Below the pieces are notes generated by a model. The model ran no database searches. It worked only from the letters and a program-made list of their open reading frames with translations, and was not told the DNA's origin. The translations under genes were made by a program, and so were the position numbers. Source: Citrobacter telavivensis (GTDB lineage Bacteria; Pseudomonadota; Gammaproteobacteria; Enterobacterales; Enterobacteriaceae). Taken from it: a DNA stretch of 64,000 nt. Positions 33,572-43,485 of this stretch are shown in pieces. The stretch is from the NCBI GenBank assembly GCA_009363175.1, contig CP045205.1:2728001-2792000 (forward strand), read 5' to 3'. How positions within the stretch are numbered: position 1 is the stretch's first letter; each line of letters starts with the position of its first letter.

Positions 33572-35047
33572 ATGGCGGTAACGCAAACAGCCCAGGCATG
33601 TGACCTGGTCATTTTCGGCGCGAAAGGCGACCTTGCGCGTCGTAAATTGCTGCCTTCCCTGTATCAACTGGAAAAAGCCGGTCAGCTCAACCCGGATACC
33701 CGCATTATTGGGGTAGGCCGTGCCGACTGGGACAAAGATGCCTACACGAAGGTCGTGCGCGAAGCGCTCGAAACCTTCATGAAAGAGAAGATCGATGAAG
33801 GATTGTGGGACACCCTGAGCGCTCGCCTGGATTTCTGCAATCTGGACGTGAACGACACTGCGGCATTTACCCGTCTGGGAGAGATGCTTGATCAGAAAAA
33901 TCGCACTACGATCAACTACTTCGCGATGCCACCAAGCACTTTTGGCGCAATCTGTAAGGGGCTCGGCGAAGCGAAACTGAATGCCAAACCGGCGCGCGTA
34001 GTGATGGAAAAACCGCTCGGAACTTCACTGGCGACCTCTCGCGAGATCAACGATCAGGTCGGTGAGTATTTTGAAGAGTGCCAGGTTTACCGTATTGACC
34101 ACTATCTGGGGAAAGAGACAGTTCTGAACCTGCTGGCGCTGCGTTTTGCCAACTCCCTGTTTGTCAATAACTGGGATAACCGCACGATCGATCATGTGGA
34201 AATCACCGTGGCAGAAGAGGTGGGCATTGAAGGACGCTGGGGCTATTTCGACCAGGCCGGCCAGATGCGCGACATGATCCAGAACCACCTGCTGCAAATT
34301 CTGTGCATGATTGCGATGTCGCCGCCGTCGGATCTGACCGCTGACGCCATTCGTGATGAAAAAGTGAAGGTACTGAAGTCGCTACGTCGCATTGATCGTT
34401 CCAATGTACGCGAAAAGACCGTACGCGGTCAGTACACCACCGGCTTTGCGCAGGGCAAAAAAGTGCCGGGTTATCTGGAAGAAGAGGGCGCGAACAAGAG
34501 CAGTAACACCGAAACGTTTGTGGCTATCCGCGTGGACATTGATAACTGGCGCTGGGCGGGCGTACCGTTCTACCTGCGTACCGGTAAGCGTCTGCCGACG
34601 AAATGCTCTGAGGTTGTGGTTTATTTCAAAACCCCTGAGCTAAACCTGTTCAAAGAGTCCTGGCAGGATCTGCCGCAGAACAAACTGACCATTCGTCTGC
34701 AGCCGGATGAAGGCGTGGATATTCAGGTTCTGAACAAAGTCCCGGGTCTTGACCACAAGCATAACCTGCAAATTACCAAGCTGGATCTGAGCTACTCCGA
34801 AACCTTCAATCAGACGCACCTGGCGGATGCTTACGAGCGCCTGCTGCTGGAAACCATGCGCGGTATTCAGGCGCTGTTTGTGCGCCGTGATGAAGTGGAA
34901 GAGGCGTGGAAGTGGGTCGACTCCATCACCGAAGCGTGGGCGATGGATAACGATGCGCCGAAACCGTATCAGGCAGGGACATGGGGACCGGTCGCCTCCG
35001 TGGCGATGATTACCCGTGATGGTCGTTCCTGGAATGAATTTGAGTAA
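33572..35047 (+). CDS. zwf: Glucose-6-phosphate 1-dehydrogenase
   Basis: Zwf oxidises glucose 6-phosphate with NADP+, the entry to the pentose phosphate and Entner-Doudoroff routes. The 491 residues equal the E. coli length. The nucleotide-binding segment VIFGAKGDLARRKLLPSLY (about 13-31) and the catalytic RIDHYLGKE (about 179-187) are intact. The 330-base upstream region holds the HexR box; no SoxS box could be assigned with confidence. A terminator separates zwf from edd. Confidence 0.99.
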   Translation: MAVTQTAQACDLVIFGAKGDLARRKLLPSLYQLEKAGQLNPDTRIIGVGRADWDKDAYTKVVREALETFMKEKIDEGLWDTLSARLDFCNLDVNDTAAFTRLGEMLDQKNRTTINYFAMPPSTFGAICKGLGEAKLNAKPARVVMEKPLGTSLATSREINDQVGEYFEECQVYRIDHYLGKETVLNLLALRFANSLFVNNWDNRTIDHVEITVAEEVGIEGRWGYFDQAGQMRDMIQNHLLQILCMIAMSPPSDLTADAIRDEKVKVLKSLRRIDRSNVREKTVRGQYTTGFAQGKKVPGYLEEEGANKSSNTETFVAIRVDIDNWRWAGVPFYLRTGKRLPTKCSEVVVYFKTPELNLFKESWQDLPQNKLTIRLQPDEGVDIQVLNKVPGLDHKHNLQITKLDLSYSETFNQTHLADAYERLLLETMRGIQALFVRRDEVEEAWKWVDSITEAWAMDNDAPKPYQAGTWGPVASVAMITRDGRSWNEFE

Positions 35048-35071
35048 AAAAGCGTCTAACTCTTCCGTGTT

Positions 35072-35087
35072 ATTTTACCGGTAACAT
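35072..35087. promoter_or_regulatory. Candidate GntR operator before edd
   Basis: ATTTTACCGGTAACAT differs at one base from the perfect palindrome ATGTTACCGGTAACAT, the form of the gluconate repressor (GntR) sites of E. coli. It lies about 195 bases before edd and just after zwf, fitting gluconate induction of edd-eda. Confidence 0.72.
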
Positions 35088-35126
35088 GATCTAACACAGA
35101 TTGTTGAACAATTTTTGCACTTTTAA

Positions 35127-35160
35127 GCCTCGTGTGGATTCACCCACGAGGTTTTTTTTA
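35127..35160 (+). terminator. Terminator after zwf
   Basis: CCTCGTG at 35128-35134 pairs with CACGAGG at 35145-35151 and is followed by eight T. It lies downstream of the GntR-like site, so it could also act as an attenuator if edd transcription starts before it. Confidence 0.88.
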
Positions 35161-35281
35161 TTACACTGCCTGAAACGATTTTGCCCCAGAGCTCCGGCTA
35201 ACAAGCGTTTCCTGTGTTTTAAACCACAGTAAATGAACTTGCCAAACCTACCGCTCTGACAGATAAATTTCAGGAGCTTCT

Positions 35282-37093
35282 ATGAATCCTAATTTGTTAC
35301 GCGTAACACAACGTATTGTTGAACGTTCCCGTGAGACCCGTTCTGCCTACCTCTCTCGTATAGAACAGGCTAAATCCTCAACCGTTCACCGTTCACAACT
35401 GGCATGCGGGAATCTGGCGCACGGATTCGCGGCCTGCCAGCCAGACGATAAAGCCTCTCTCAAAAGCATGTTGCGTAACAATATTGCGATCATCACCTCC
35501 TACAATGACATGCTCTCCGCACATCAACCCTACGAACATTACCCGGACATCATTCGCAAAGCGCTGCATGACGCGAACGCGGTCGGGCAGGTAGCGGGCG
35601 GCGTTCCGGCAATGTGCGACGGCGTGACGCAGGGTCAGGATGGTATGGAGCTTTCGCTGCTGAGCCGCGAAGTGATCGCGATGTCCGCCGCGGTCGGGCT
35701 GTCCCACAACATGTTCGACGGCGCGCTGTTCCTCGGTGTTTGTGACAAAATTGTCCCGGGTCTGGCGATGGCGGCGCTGTCATTCGGTCATCTGCCGTCC
35801 ATCTTCGTGCCATCAGGTCCGATGGCGAGCGGCCTGGCCAATAAAGAAAAAGTCCGTATTCGTCAACTCTATGCCGAAGGTAAAGTTGACCGTATGGCGC
35901 TGCTGGAATCTGAAGCGGCCTCCTACCATGCGCCGGGTACGTGTACATTTTACGGTACCGCGAACACCAACCAGATGGTGGTGGAGTTCATGGGGATGCA
36001 ACTGCCGGGATCTTCTTTTGTCCACCCGGATGCTCCGCTGCGTGAAGCGCTGACGGCGGCGGCGGCGCGCCAGGTGACGCGTCTGACCGGTAACGGCAAC
36101 GAATGGATGCCAATCGGCAAAATGATTGATGAGAAAGTGGTAGTGAACGGGATTGTCGCGCTGCTGGCGACCGGCGGTTCAACAAACCACACCATGCACC
36201 TGGTGGCGATGGCTCGTGCTGCAGGTATCCAGATTAACTGGGATGACTTCTCCGATCTTTCCGACGTCGTGCCGCTGATGGCGCGTCTCTATCCTAACGG
36301 TCCGGCGGATATTAACCACTTCCAGGCTGCGGGCGGCGTTCCGGTCCTGATGCGCGAACTGCTGAACGCGGGTCTGCTGCATGAAGACGTCAACACGGTA
36401 GCCGGCTTTGGTCTGAAGCGCTACACCCTGGAGCCGTGGCTGAACAATGGCGAACTTGACTGGCGTGAAGGCGCGGCCAAATCGCTGGACAGCAATGTGA
36501 TTGCCTCTTTCGACCAGCCGTTCTCCCATCATGGTGGCACCAAAGTGCTGAGTGGTAACCTCGGTCGTGCGGTCATGAAAACGTCCGCTGTACCGGTTGA
36601 GAATCAGGTGATTGAAGCGCCGGCCATTGTTTTTGAAAGTCAGCATGATGTTTTACCGGCTTTTGAAGCGGGTCTGCTGGACCGTGACTGCGTGGTTGTT
36701 GTGCGTCATCAGGGACCAAAAGCGAACGGAATGCCAGAATTACATAAACTCATGCCGCCACTTGGTGTATTATTGGACCGTCGTTTCAAAATTGCGTTGG
36801 TTACCGATGGTCGACTTTCCGGTGCTTCCGGTAAAGTGCCTTCAGCCATCCATGTCACCCCGGAGGCTTATGATGGCGGTTTGCTGGCAAAAGTACGCGA
36901 TGGCGACATTATTCGGGTGAACGGACAGACAGGTGAATTGACGCTGCTGGTTGATGAGGCGGAGCTTGCCGCTCGTCAGGCTCACATCCCGGATCTGAGC
37001 GCATCGCGCATTGGAACGGGGCGTGAAATGTTCAGCGCGCTGCGTGAGAAGTTGTCCGGCGCGGAACAGGGCGCAACCTGTATTCATTTTTAA
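35282..37093 (+). CDS. edd: Phosphogluconate dehydratase
   Basis: Edd converts 6-phosphogluconate to KDPG in the Entner-Doudoroff pathway. The 603-residue protein belongs to the IlvD/Edd iron-sulfur dehydratases; cluster-type cysteines appear in PAMCDGVTQGQDGMELS (about 118) and PGTCTFYGTANTNQM (about 220). The length equals that of E. coli. eda follows after 35 bases in the same transcript. Confidence 0.99.
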   Translation: MNPNLLRVTQRIVERSRETRSAYLSRIEQAKSSTVHRSQLACGNLAHGFAACQPDDKASLKSMLRNNIAIITSYNDMLSAHQPYEHYPDIIRKALHDANAVGQVAGGVPAMCDGVTQGQDGMELSLLSREVIAMSAAVGLSHNMFDGALFLGVCDKIVPGLAMAALSFGHLPSIFVPSGPMASGLANKEKVRIRQLYAEGKVDRMALLESEAASYHAPGTCTFYGTANTNQMVVEFMGMQLPGSSFVHPDAPLREALTAAAARQVTRLTGNGNEWMPIGKMIDEKVVVNGIVALLATGGSTNHTMHLVAMARAAGIQINWDDFSDLSDVVPLMARLYPNGPADINHFQAAGGVPVLMRELLNAGLLHEDVNTVAGFGLKRYTLEPWLNNGELDWREGAAKSLDSNVIASFDQPFSHHGGTKVLSGNLGRAVMKTSAVPVENQVIEAPAIVFESQHDVLPAFEAGLLDRDCVVVVRHQGPKANGMPELHKLMPPLGVLLDRRFKIALVTDGRLSGASGKVPSAIHVTPEAYDGGLLAKVRDGDIIRVNGQTGELTLLVDEAELAARQAHIPDLSASRIGTGREMFSALREKLSGAEQGATCIHF

Positions 37094-37128
37094 GGCATAT
37101 TTTGTAATCAGTCGAGAGAAGAACTCTG

Positions 37129-37770
37129 ATGAAAAACTGGAAAACAAGTGCAGAAACAATCCTGACCACCGGCCCGGTAGTCCCGGTGATCGTTGTGAAT
37201 AAACTGGAACACGCGGTGCCGATGGCAAAAGCGCTGGTTGCGGGCGGGGTGCGCGTACTGGAAGTGACCTTACGTACCGCCTGCGCGATGGATGCTATCC
37301 GTGCTATCGCCAAAGAAGTTCCGGAAGCCATTGTGGGAGCCGGTACGGTGCTGAATCCGCAGCAACTGGCAGACGTCACCGCTGCCGGTGCACAGTTCGC
37401 AATCAGCCCGGGTCTGACCGAGCCACTGCTGAAAGCGGCAACCGAAGGCACAATCCCGCTGATCCCGGGCATCAGCACCGTTTCTGAACTGATGCTGGGC
37501 ATGGACTACGGTTTGAAAGAGTTCAAATTCTTCCCGGCAGAAGCCAACGGCGGTACGAAAGCGCTGCAGGCTATTGCGGGTCCATTCTCTCAGGTGCGTT
37601 TCTGCCCGACTGGCGGCATCTCCCCGGCCAACTACCGTGATTACCTGGCGCTGAAAAGCGTGCTGTGCATCGGCGGTTCCTGGCTGGTGCCGAACGACGC
37701 GCTGGAAGCCGGTGATTACGATCGCATCACCAAACTGGCGCGTGAAGCGGTTGAAGGCGCGAAGCTGTAA
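37129..37770 (+). CDS. eda: KHG/KDPG aldolase
   Basis: Eda splits KDPG into pyruvate and glyceraldehyde 3-phosphate, and is also the last step for galacturonate and pectin breakdown. The 213 residues keep catalytic Glu45 (LEVTLRT) and Schiff-base Lys133 (EFKFFPAEA). It therefore links the Entner-Doudoroff genes here to the RhiT/RhiN-like pair and to kdgR, since unsaturated galacturonate ends as KDPG. In E. coli eda has extra KdgR-controlled promoters inside edd; I could not place them here. Confidence 0.99.
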   Translation: MKNWKTSAETILTTGPVVPVIVVNKLEHAVPMAKALVAGGVRVLEVTLRTACAMDAIRAIAKEVPEAIVGAGTVLNPQQLADVTAAGAQFAISPGLTEPLLKAATEGTIPLIPGISTVSELMLGMDYGLKEFKFFPAEANGGTKALQAIAGPFSQVRFCPTGGISPANYRDYLALKSVLCIGGSWLVPNDALEAGDYDRITKLAREAVEGAKL

Positions 37771-37792
37771 GCTATCAACGTGTAAGCCGTGA

Positions 37793-37863
37793 GCCCGATA
37801 AGACGCGTTAGCGCCAGTATCGGGCTTTGCCGGATGGTGGCGCTAATGCCTTATCCGGCCTAC
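37793..37863. repeat. BIME (REP pair) between eda and purT
   Basis: AGCCCGATAAGACGCG...TATCGGGCT and TGCCGGATGGTGGCG...CTTATCCGGCCTAC units are arranged as inverted REPs. The element separates convergent eda and purT. Confidence 0.85.
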
Positions 37864-37874
37864 AGATCTGTTCC

Positions 37875-39053
37875 TTAACCTGCCACTTTCACCTGTGCCG
37901 CCGCGTTCTTCGCACGTTCAATCGCCTCATCAACGTTGTCAGCCGTTGCCAGCGCCACACCCAGGCGACGCGTTCCATCAATTTCCGGCTTACCAAAGAA
38001 ACGAACCTGCAAACCGGCACCGACGGCGTTCTGAACATTGCCAAACGTCACGTCCTGACTGGTCAGTCGCGGTAAAATTACCGCAGAGGCGGCCGGACCA
38101 TACTGACGAATGGCACCCACGGGCAGGCCAAGGAAGGCGCGCACATGCAGGGCAAACTCCGACAGATCCTGAGAAATCAGCGTCACCATGCCGGTATCGT
38201 GCGGGCGAGGGGAGACTTCGCTGAAAATAACTTCATCACCGCAGACAAACAGCTCCACGCCAAACAGACCATGACCTCCCAGAGATAACACCACCTTACG
38301 GGCAATTTCCTGAGCGCGTTCCAGCGCCAGCGCGCTCATCTGCTGCGGCTGCCAGGATTCACGATAATCGCCGTCCTCCTGACGATGACCTACCGGGGCG
38401 CAAAAGTGGACGCCGTCGACGGCGCTTACGGTGAGCAGGGTAATTTCAAAATCAAACTTCACGACGCCTTCAACGATCACCCGACCTGCACCCGCGCGAC
38501 CGCCCTGTTGCGCGTAGTCCCACGCCTGCGTCAGTTGCGCTTCAGTACGAATGAAGCTTTGCCCCTTGCCGGAAGAACTCATCACCGGTTTTACAATGCA
38601 GGGATAACCGATTTCAGCCACGGCGGCGCGGAAGGTGGCTTCGCTGTCGGCGAAACGGAAGGTCGAGGTGGGCAGCGCCAGTTCTTCCGCCGCCAGACGG
38701 CGGATACCTTCACGGTTCATCGTCAGCTTTGTCGCGCGTGCACAGGGTACGACGTTCAACCCTTCCTGTTCCAGCGTCACCAGCATGTCCGTGGCGATGG
38801 CTTCAATCTCCGGTACGATATAGTGCGGTTTTTCCAGTTCAACGATGCGGCGAAGCGCGTCGCCATCCAGCATATTGATGACGTGTGAACGATGCGCGAC
38901 GTGCATTGCCGGCGCGTCGGCATACCGGTCCACCGCGATGACTTCCACACCGAGGCGTTGGCACTCGATGGCCACTTCTTTACCCAGTTCGCCTGAACCC
39001 AATAACATCACTCGAGTTGCTGCCGGACGCAGCGCTGTGCCTAATAACGTCAT
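37875..39053 (-). CDS. purT: Formate-dependent GAR transformylase PurT
   Basis: PurT formylates glycinamide ribonucleotide using formate and ATP in purine synthesis, a folate-free alternative to PurN. The 392-residue ATP-grasp enzyme starts MTLLGTALRPAATRVMLLGSGELGKE and contains the CIVKPVMSSSGKGQ ATP loop (about 150-163) and EVSPRPHDTG (about 279-288). The ATG at 39053 matches E. coli; an in-frame start 18 bases upstream is rejected. A PurR box lies 36 bases upstream. Confidence 0.98.
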   Translation of the reverse strand: MTLLGTALRPAATRVMLLGSGELGKEVAIECQRLGVEVIAVDRYADAPAMHVAHRSHVINMLDGDALRRIVELEKPHYIVPEIEAIATDMLVTLEQEGLNVVPCARATKLTMNREGIRRLAAEELALPTSTFRFADSEATFRAAVAEIGYPCIVKPVMSSSGKGQSFIRTEAQLTQAWDYAQQGGRAGAGRVIVEGVVKFDFEITLLTVSAVDGVHFCAPVGHRQEDGDYRESWQPQQMSALALERAQEIARKVVLSLGGHGLFGVELFVCGDEVIFSEVSPRPHDTGMVTLISQDLSEFALHVRAFLGLPVGAIRQYGPAASAVILPRLTSQDVTFGNVQNAVGAGLQVRFFGKPEIDGTRRLGVALATADNVDEAIERAKNAAAQVKVAG

Positions 39054-39088
39054 GAATATATCCCCCAACAAATTTGGCCGCAGTATAT

Positions 39089-39104
39089 ACGAAAACGTTT
39101 GCGT
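39089..39104. promoter_or_regulatory. PurR operator of purT
   Basis: ACGAAAACGTTTGCGT matches the PurR consensus ACGCAAACGTTTGCGT at 15 of 16 positions. It lies just upstream of purT on the minus strand, so purine excess should repress the gene. Confidence 0.88.
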
Positions 39105-39148
39105 CTGTCTTTATTGCCAGGTTGATTTCAGCGGTAAAATAGAATATA

Positions 39149-39164
39149 CTGTACATAAATACAG
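39149..39164. promoter_or_regulatory. LexA box of yebG
   Basis: CTGTACATAAATACAG fits CTG-N10-CAG with the preferred TA-rich centre. It lies 20 bases before the yebG ATG, as in E. coli, where yebG is an SOS gene. Confidence 0.92.
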
Positions 39165-39184
39165 TAATATTGAGAGGCTGCAAC

Positions 39185-39475
39185 ATGGCGGTTGAAGTTA
39201 AATACGTAGTCATTCGGGAAGGTGAGGAAAAAATGTCATTTACCAGCAAAAAGGAAGCCGATGCGTATGACAAGATGCTGGATACGGCGGATCTGCTCGA
39301 CACCTGGCTTGAACAGTCGCCGTTAGCACTGGAAGACGAACAGCGTGAAGCGCTGTCGTTGTGGCTGGCAGAACAAAAAGAGGTGCTGAGCACCATCCTC
39401 AAAACCGGTAAGTTGCCTTCTCCGCAGGCGGTTGAGAACGACGCCTCTGCCGGAGACGATACTCAGGCGGCCTGA
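39185..39475 (+). CDS. yebG: YebG, SOS-induced protein
   Basis: The 96-residue product matches E. coli YebG from MAVEVKYVVIREGEEKMSFTSKKEADAYDKMLD onward, differing mainly in the acidic tail. It is a DNA damage-inducible protein whose molecular role is unclear. The LexA box ends 20 bases before the ATG. The ATG at 39185 is preferred over a TTG at 39170 that lies next to the operator. Confidence 0.96.
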   Translation: MAVEVKYVVIREGEEKMSFTSKKEADAYDKMLDTADLLDTWLEQSPLALEDEQREALSLWLAEQKEVLSTILKTGKLPSPQAVENDASAGDDTQAA

Positions 39476-39548
39476 ATCTGACTTGCGCTCCTGACGTTTT
39501 GTACCATGCTTTTTCCTGAATCAATGTGCTATTGGGTAAAGGAAAAGT

Positions 39549-39902
39549 ATGAAAAGAACAGGTGCGTTAATCAGCCTGCTGTTGTTAGGCGCCAGTCTGT
39601 CGGTATCTGCTGCGGACACTGACAGTAAAACCGTGAAATTCCCCCCGTGTGAGGGTCTCGATGCGGCAGGCATTGCCGCAAGTGTGAAACGTGATTATCA
39701 GCAAAATCGCGTGGTGCGCTGGGCAGACGATCAAAAACGGGTGGGGCAGGCCGATCCGGTTGTCTGGGCTAATCCGAAAGAGATTACAGGGCAGGACGGG
39801 AAATGGACGGTGCCACTGACCGTGCGTGGAAAAAGCGCGGATATTCATTATCAGGTGAAGGTCGACTGCAAGGCCGGCACGGCGCAATACCGCCAGCAAT
39901 AG
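39549..39902 (+). CDS. yebF: YebF, secreted colicin-M-immunity-like protein
   Basis: The 117-residue protein has a clear signal peptide (MKRTGALISLLLLGASLSVSA, cleavage near residue 21) and two cysteines (PPCEGLDAAG and VDCKAGTA) that form a disulfide in the E. coli protein. YebF is known for reaching the growth medium via outer-membrane porins and resembles colicin M immunity proteins in fold. It sits between yebG and yebE. Confidence 0.95.
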   Translation: MKRTGALISLLLLGASLSVSAADTDSKTVKFPPCEGLDAAGIAASVKRDYQQNRVVRWADDQKRVGQADPVVWANPKEITGQDGKWTVPLTVRGKSADIHYQVKVDCKAGTAQYRQQ

Positions 39903-39996
39903 CGCGAACATTTGCGCATCTTTAGCGCTGGCAGACATTTCCTGACATCCCCTCGGGTACGCTTTGAGAATTCATTGTCAGTACTTGAGGGATAAA

Positions 39997-40656
39997 ATGG
40001 CTAACTGGCTTAATCAATTACACTCTCTTCTCGGGCAAAACGGATCGTCTTCGTCCTCTTCGGGGGAACAGGGATTAAGTAAGCTGCTGGTACCCGGTGC
40101 GCTGGGTGGCCTGGCAGGGTTACTGCTCGCCAACAAATCTTCCCGCAAACTGCTCAGCAAATACGGCACCAGTGCGCTGTTGGTCGGTGGCGGCGCGGTG
40201 GCGGGTAGCGTGTTGTGGAACAAGTACAAGGATAAAGTTCGCGCGGCTCATCAGGATGAACCGCAGTTTGGCGCGCAAAGCACACCGCTGGATGTCCGTA
40301 CCGAACGCCTGATTCTGGCGCTGGTTTTCGCGGCGAAAAGCGACGGTCACATCGACGCCAAAGAACGGGCGGCAATCGAACAGCAGCTACGTGAAGCGGG
40401 CGTTGAAGAACAGGGGCGCGCATTCATCGAACAGGCGATTGAACAACCGCTGGATCCACAGCGTCTGGCGCAGGGGATCCGCAACGAGGAAGAGGCGCTG
40501 GAGATCTATTTCCTCAGTTGTGCAGCCATTGACATCGACCACTTTATGGAACGTAGCTACCTGAACGCGCTGGGCGATGCGTTGAAGATCCCACAGGATG
40601 TCCGCGACGGCATTGAGCAGGATCTGAAACAGCAAAAACAGGCGCTACCCGGTTAA
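39997..40656 (+). CDS. yebE: YebE, DUF533 inner-membrane protein
   Basis: The 219-residue protein has a Ser-rich stretch (SSSSSGEQG, about 17-25), one hydrophobic segment (LGGLAGLLLANKSS and ALLVGGGAVAGSVLW, about 37-75) and a TerB-like helical C-domain. In E. coli it is induced by CpxR and sigma-32 under envelope stress. A CpxR site was not clear here. The ATG at 39997 gives the E. coli length. Confidence 0.94.
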   Translation: MANWLNQLHSLLGQNGSSSSSSGEQGLSKLLVPGALGGLAGLLLANKSSRKLLSKYGTSALLVGGGAVAGSVLWNKYKDKVRAAHQDEPQFGAQSTPLDVRTERLILALVFAAKSDGHIDAKERAAIEQQLREAGVEEQGRAFIEQAIEQPLDPQRLAQGIRNEEEALEIYFLSCAAIDIDHFMERSYLNALGDALKIPQDVRDGIEQDLKQQKQALPG

Positions 40657-40743
40657 CCGAATACCGTCGGCGGCATGTTTCGCTTGCATCATTCGTCAGT
40701 TTTGCCACCCTTAGAGGGTGTATAAAGACGAAAGAACAATGAC

Positions 40744-42803
40744 ATGCTGCCGAAAGCCAATCGCATTCCCCACGCCATGACTCTCCATGGCGACACACGC
40801 ATTGATAATTACTACTGGCTGCGGGACGACACCCGTTCGCAGCCGGATGTGCTGGATTACCTGAAACAGGAAAACTGCTACGGACATCAGGTTATGTCTA
40901 CGCAGCAGGCGTTGCAGGAACGTGTGTTGAAAGAAATTATCGATCGCATTCCTCCCCGTGATACTTCTGCACCGTATGTGAAAAACGGTTATCGCTATCG
41001 CCATCTCTATGAACCCGGATGTGAGTACGCCATTTATCAACGTCAGTCGGCGCTAAGCGAGGAGTGGGATGACTGGGAAACGCTGCTCGACGGCAACAAG
41101 CGGGCGGCGCACAGCGAGTTTTACACCCTGGGGGGACTGGCGATCACGCCGGATAACACCATCATGGCGCTGGCGGAAGATTACCTTTCTCGCCGTCAGT
41201 ACGGGATCCGTTTTCGCAATCTGGAAAACGGTAACTGGTATCCGGAGATGCTGGATAACGTGGAACCCGAGCTTGTCTGGGCGAATGACTCGCTGACCTT
41301 CTACTATGTGCGTAAGCATGAGACGACGCTGTTACCCTGGCAGGTCTGGCGACACACCATCGGTACACCGTCGACGCAGGACGAACTGATTTACGAAGAA
41401 AAAGACGACACCTTCTACGTTAGTCTGCACAAAACGACATCCCAACATTACATCGTCATTCATCTGGCTAGCGCAACGACCAGCGAAGTTTTGCTGCTGG
41501 ATGCCGAACTGGCCGATGCCGAACCGTTCATCTTCCTGCCACGCCGCAAGGACCACGAATACAGCCTCGATCACTATCAGCATAAGTTTTACCTGCGCTC
41601 GAATCGCGAGGGTAAAAATTTTGGCCTCTATCGCACCCGTGTGCGCGATGAGAAACGGTGGGAAACGCTGATCCCGGCGCGGGAAGCTATCATGCTGGAA
41701 GGGTTTACCCCTTTACCGACTGGCTGGTGGTGGAAGAGCGCCAGCGCGGCTTAACCAGCCTGCGGCAGATCAATCGTAAAACCGGCGAGGTCGTAGGGAT
41801 CGCCTTTGACGATCCGGCCTATGTCACCTGGCTTGCTTACAACCCGGAACCGGAAACGTCGCGCCTGCGCTATGGCTACTCCTCAATGACCACGCCGGAC
41901 ACGCTGTTTGAACTGGATATGGATACCGGCGAACGACGGGTGATTAAACAGACGGTGGTGGCGGGATTTGACGCCGCGAACTATCGCAGCGAACACCTGT
42001 GGATCACCGCGCGTGATGGCGTCGAGGTGCCTGTCTCGCTGGTGTATCATCAGAAGCATTTTCGCAAGGGACAAAATCCTCTCCTGGTGTACGGCTACGG
42101 TTCCTACGGTGCCAGCATAGATGCCGATTTCAGCAGCAGCCGCTTAAGTTTGCTGAATCGCGGCTTTGTTTATGCCATCGTCCACGTGCGTGGCGGAGGC
42201 GAGCTGGGGCAGCAGTGGTATGAAGACGGTAAATTCCTGAAAAAGCGTAATACCTTCAACGACTATCTTGATGCCTGCGATGCGCTGATAGCCCAGGGCT
42301 ACGGCTCGCCCTCCCTGTGTTATGGCATGGGAGGGAGCGCGGGAGGAATGCTAATGGGTGTGGCAATCAACGAACGTCCCGAACGTTTTCATGGCGTGGT
42401 TGCCCAGGTACCGTTTGTGGATGTGGTGACCACGATGCTCGATGAGTCGATCCCCCTGACGACCGGCGAGTTTGAAGAGTGGGGGAATCCGAAAGATCCG
42501 CAGTATTACACCTACATGAAAAGCTACAGCCCGTACGATAACGTCAGGGCGCAGGCATACCCGCATCTGCTGGTCACCACCGGGCTGCATGACTCGCAGG
42601 TTCAGTACTGGGAACCGGCGAAATGGGTGGCGAAACTGCGCGAACTGAAAACGGATGACCATCTGCTGCTGTTGTGTACCGACATGGATTCCGGGCACGG
42701 CGGAAAATCAGGCCGTTATAAATCCTGGGAGGGGGTTGCGCTGGAATTTGCTTTCCTGATTGGCCTGGCGCAGGGGACGTTGCCTGGCAACCGTGCGGCT
42801 TAA
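40744..42803 (+). pseudogene. ptrB: Oligopeptidase B, broken by a one-base deletion
   Basis: PtrB is a cytoplasmic S9 serine peptidase cutting after Lys and Arg in small peptides. The frame opens at 40744 but shifts at the C4T3 run 41708-41714: expected EGFTxFTDWLVVEE becomes EGFTPLPTGWWWK and stops at 41754 after 336 residues. The correct sequence resumes in the next frame (FTDWLVVEERQRG) through to 42803. Restoring one base gives 686 residues, the E. coli length. The catalytic Ser (GGSAGG), Asp (LHDSQ) and His (SGHGGKSG) are in the downstream part and intact, so the break is recent or a sequencing error. Confidence 0.93.
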
Positions 42804-43462
42804 GCGTTATCCAGATAGTGCTTGAGAGTTAAACGCAGCTCCGGGCTCATGCTGTCAAGGTTGTTAAACAGCCAGCGCAGGTAGCCCGGATCGCGCTCAG
42901 CGACATCCGAGACAGCTTTGCCACGATACTTACCAAAGGTAAAGGTGGTCAGCAACCCCGGTCGCCCGGTGATGTCGACCATCTGTTCTGTCGTCCAGCC
43001 GGAGGTATTCATAATATCGATGAGCAGCGCGGCGGTGATATAGCAGTCATAGAGTGCGCGGTGATGGTGAAGTCCCACAGGGGTTTGCACATTCAGTTTG
43101 CGTGACTTGTAGAGCGCCATATTGCTGTACTTAATACCCGGCCAGAGGCGGCGGGAAAGCTTCATGGTGCAAATCCACTCGCCCGGCATGTCTGGCAGCA
43201 CGCGGCGGTCAAAGCTGGCGTTATGTGCCACATACCATTCACTGCCGTAATAGTGGGGAATGACCTCTTCAATCCACGGTTTATCGGCCACCATCGCTTC
43301 AGTAATGCGGTGAATCGCCATGGCCTGCGGCGAGATAGGTCGGTCAGGGCGCACCAGGTGGCTCATAGGATTCACTATCTTACCGTCAACCACGTCGACA
43401 GAGGCGATCTCTACAATCCCGCCCTGCAGGCCACAGGTTTCAGTATCGATGATGCGCAGCAT
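42800..43462 (-). CDS. exoX: Exodeoxyribonuclease X
   Basis: ExoX is a DEDDh-family 3'-5' DNA exonuclease taking part in mismatch repair and recombination. The 220-residue protein has the three motifs: IDTETCGLQGG (about 5-15), YVAHNASFDRRVLP (about 77-90) and HHRALYDCYITAALL (about 133-147). The stop codons of exoX and the convergent ptrB overlap by four bases, leaving no room for a terminator between them. Confidence 0.97.
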   Translation of the reverse strand: MLRIIDTETCGLQGGIVEIASVDVVDGKIVNPMSHLVRPDRPISPQAMAIHRITEAMVADKPWIEEVIPHYYGSEWYVAHNASFDRRVLPDMPGEWICTMKLSRRLWPGIKYSNMALYKSRKLNVQTPVGLHHHRALYDCYITAALLIDIMNTSGWTTEQMVDITGRPGLLTTFTFGKYRGKAVSDVAERDPGYLRWLFNNLDSMSPELRLTLKHYLDNA

Positions 43463-43485
43463 GTAAAACTCCTGACCGAAAACGA

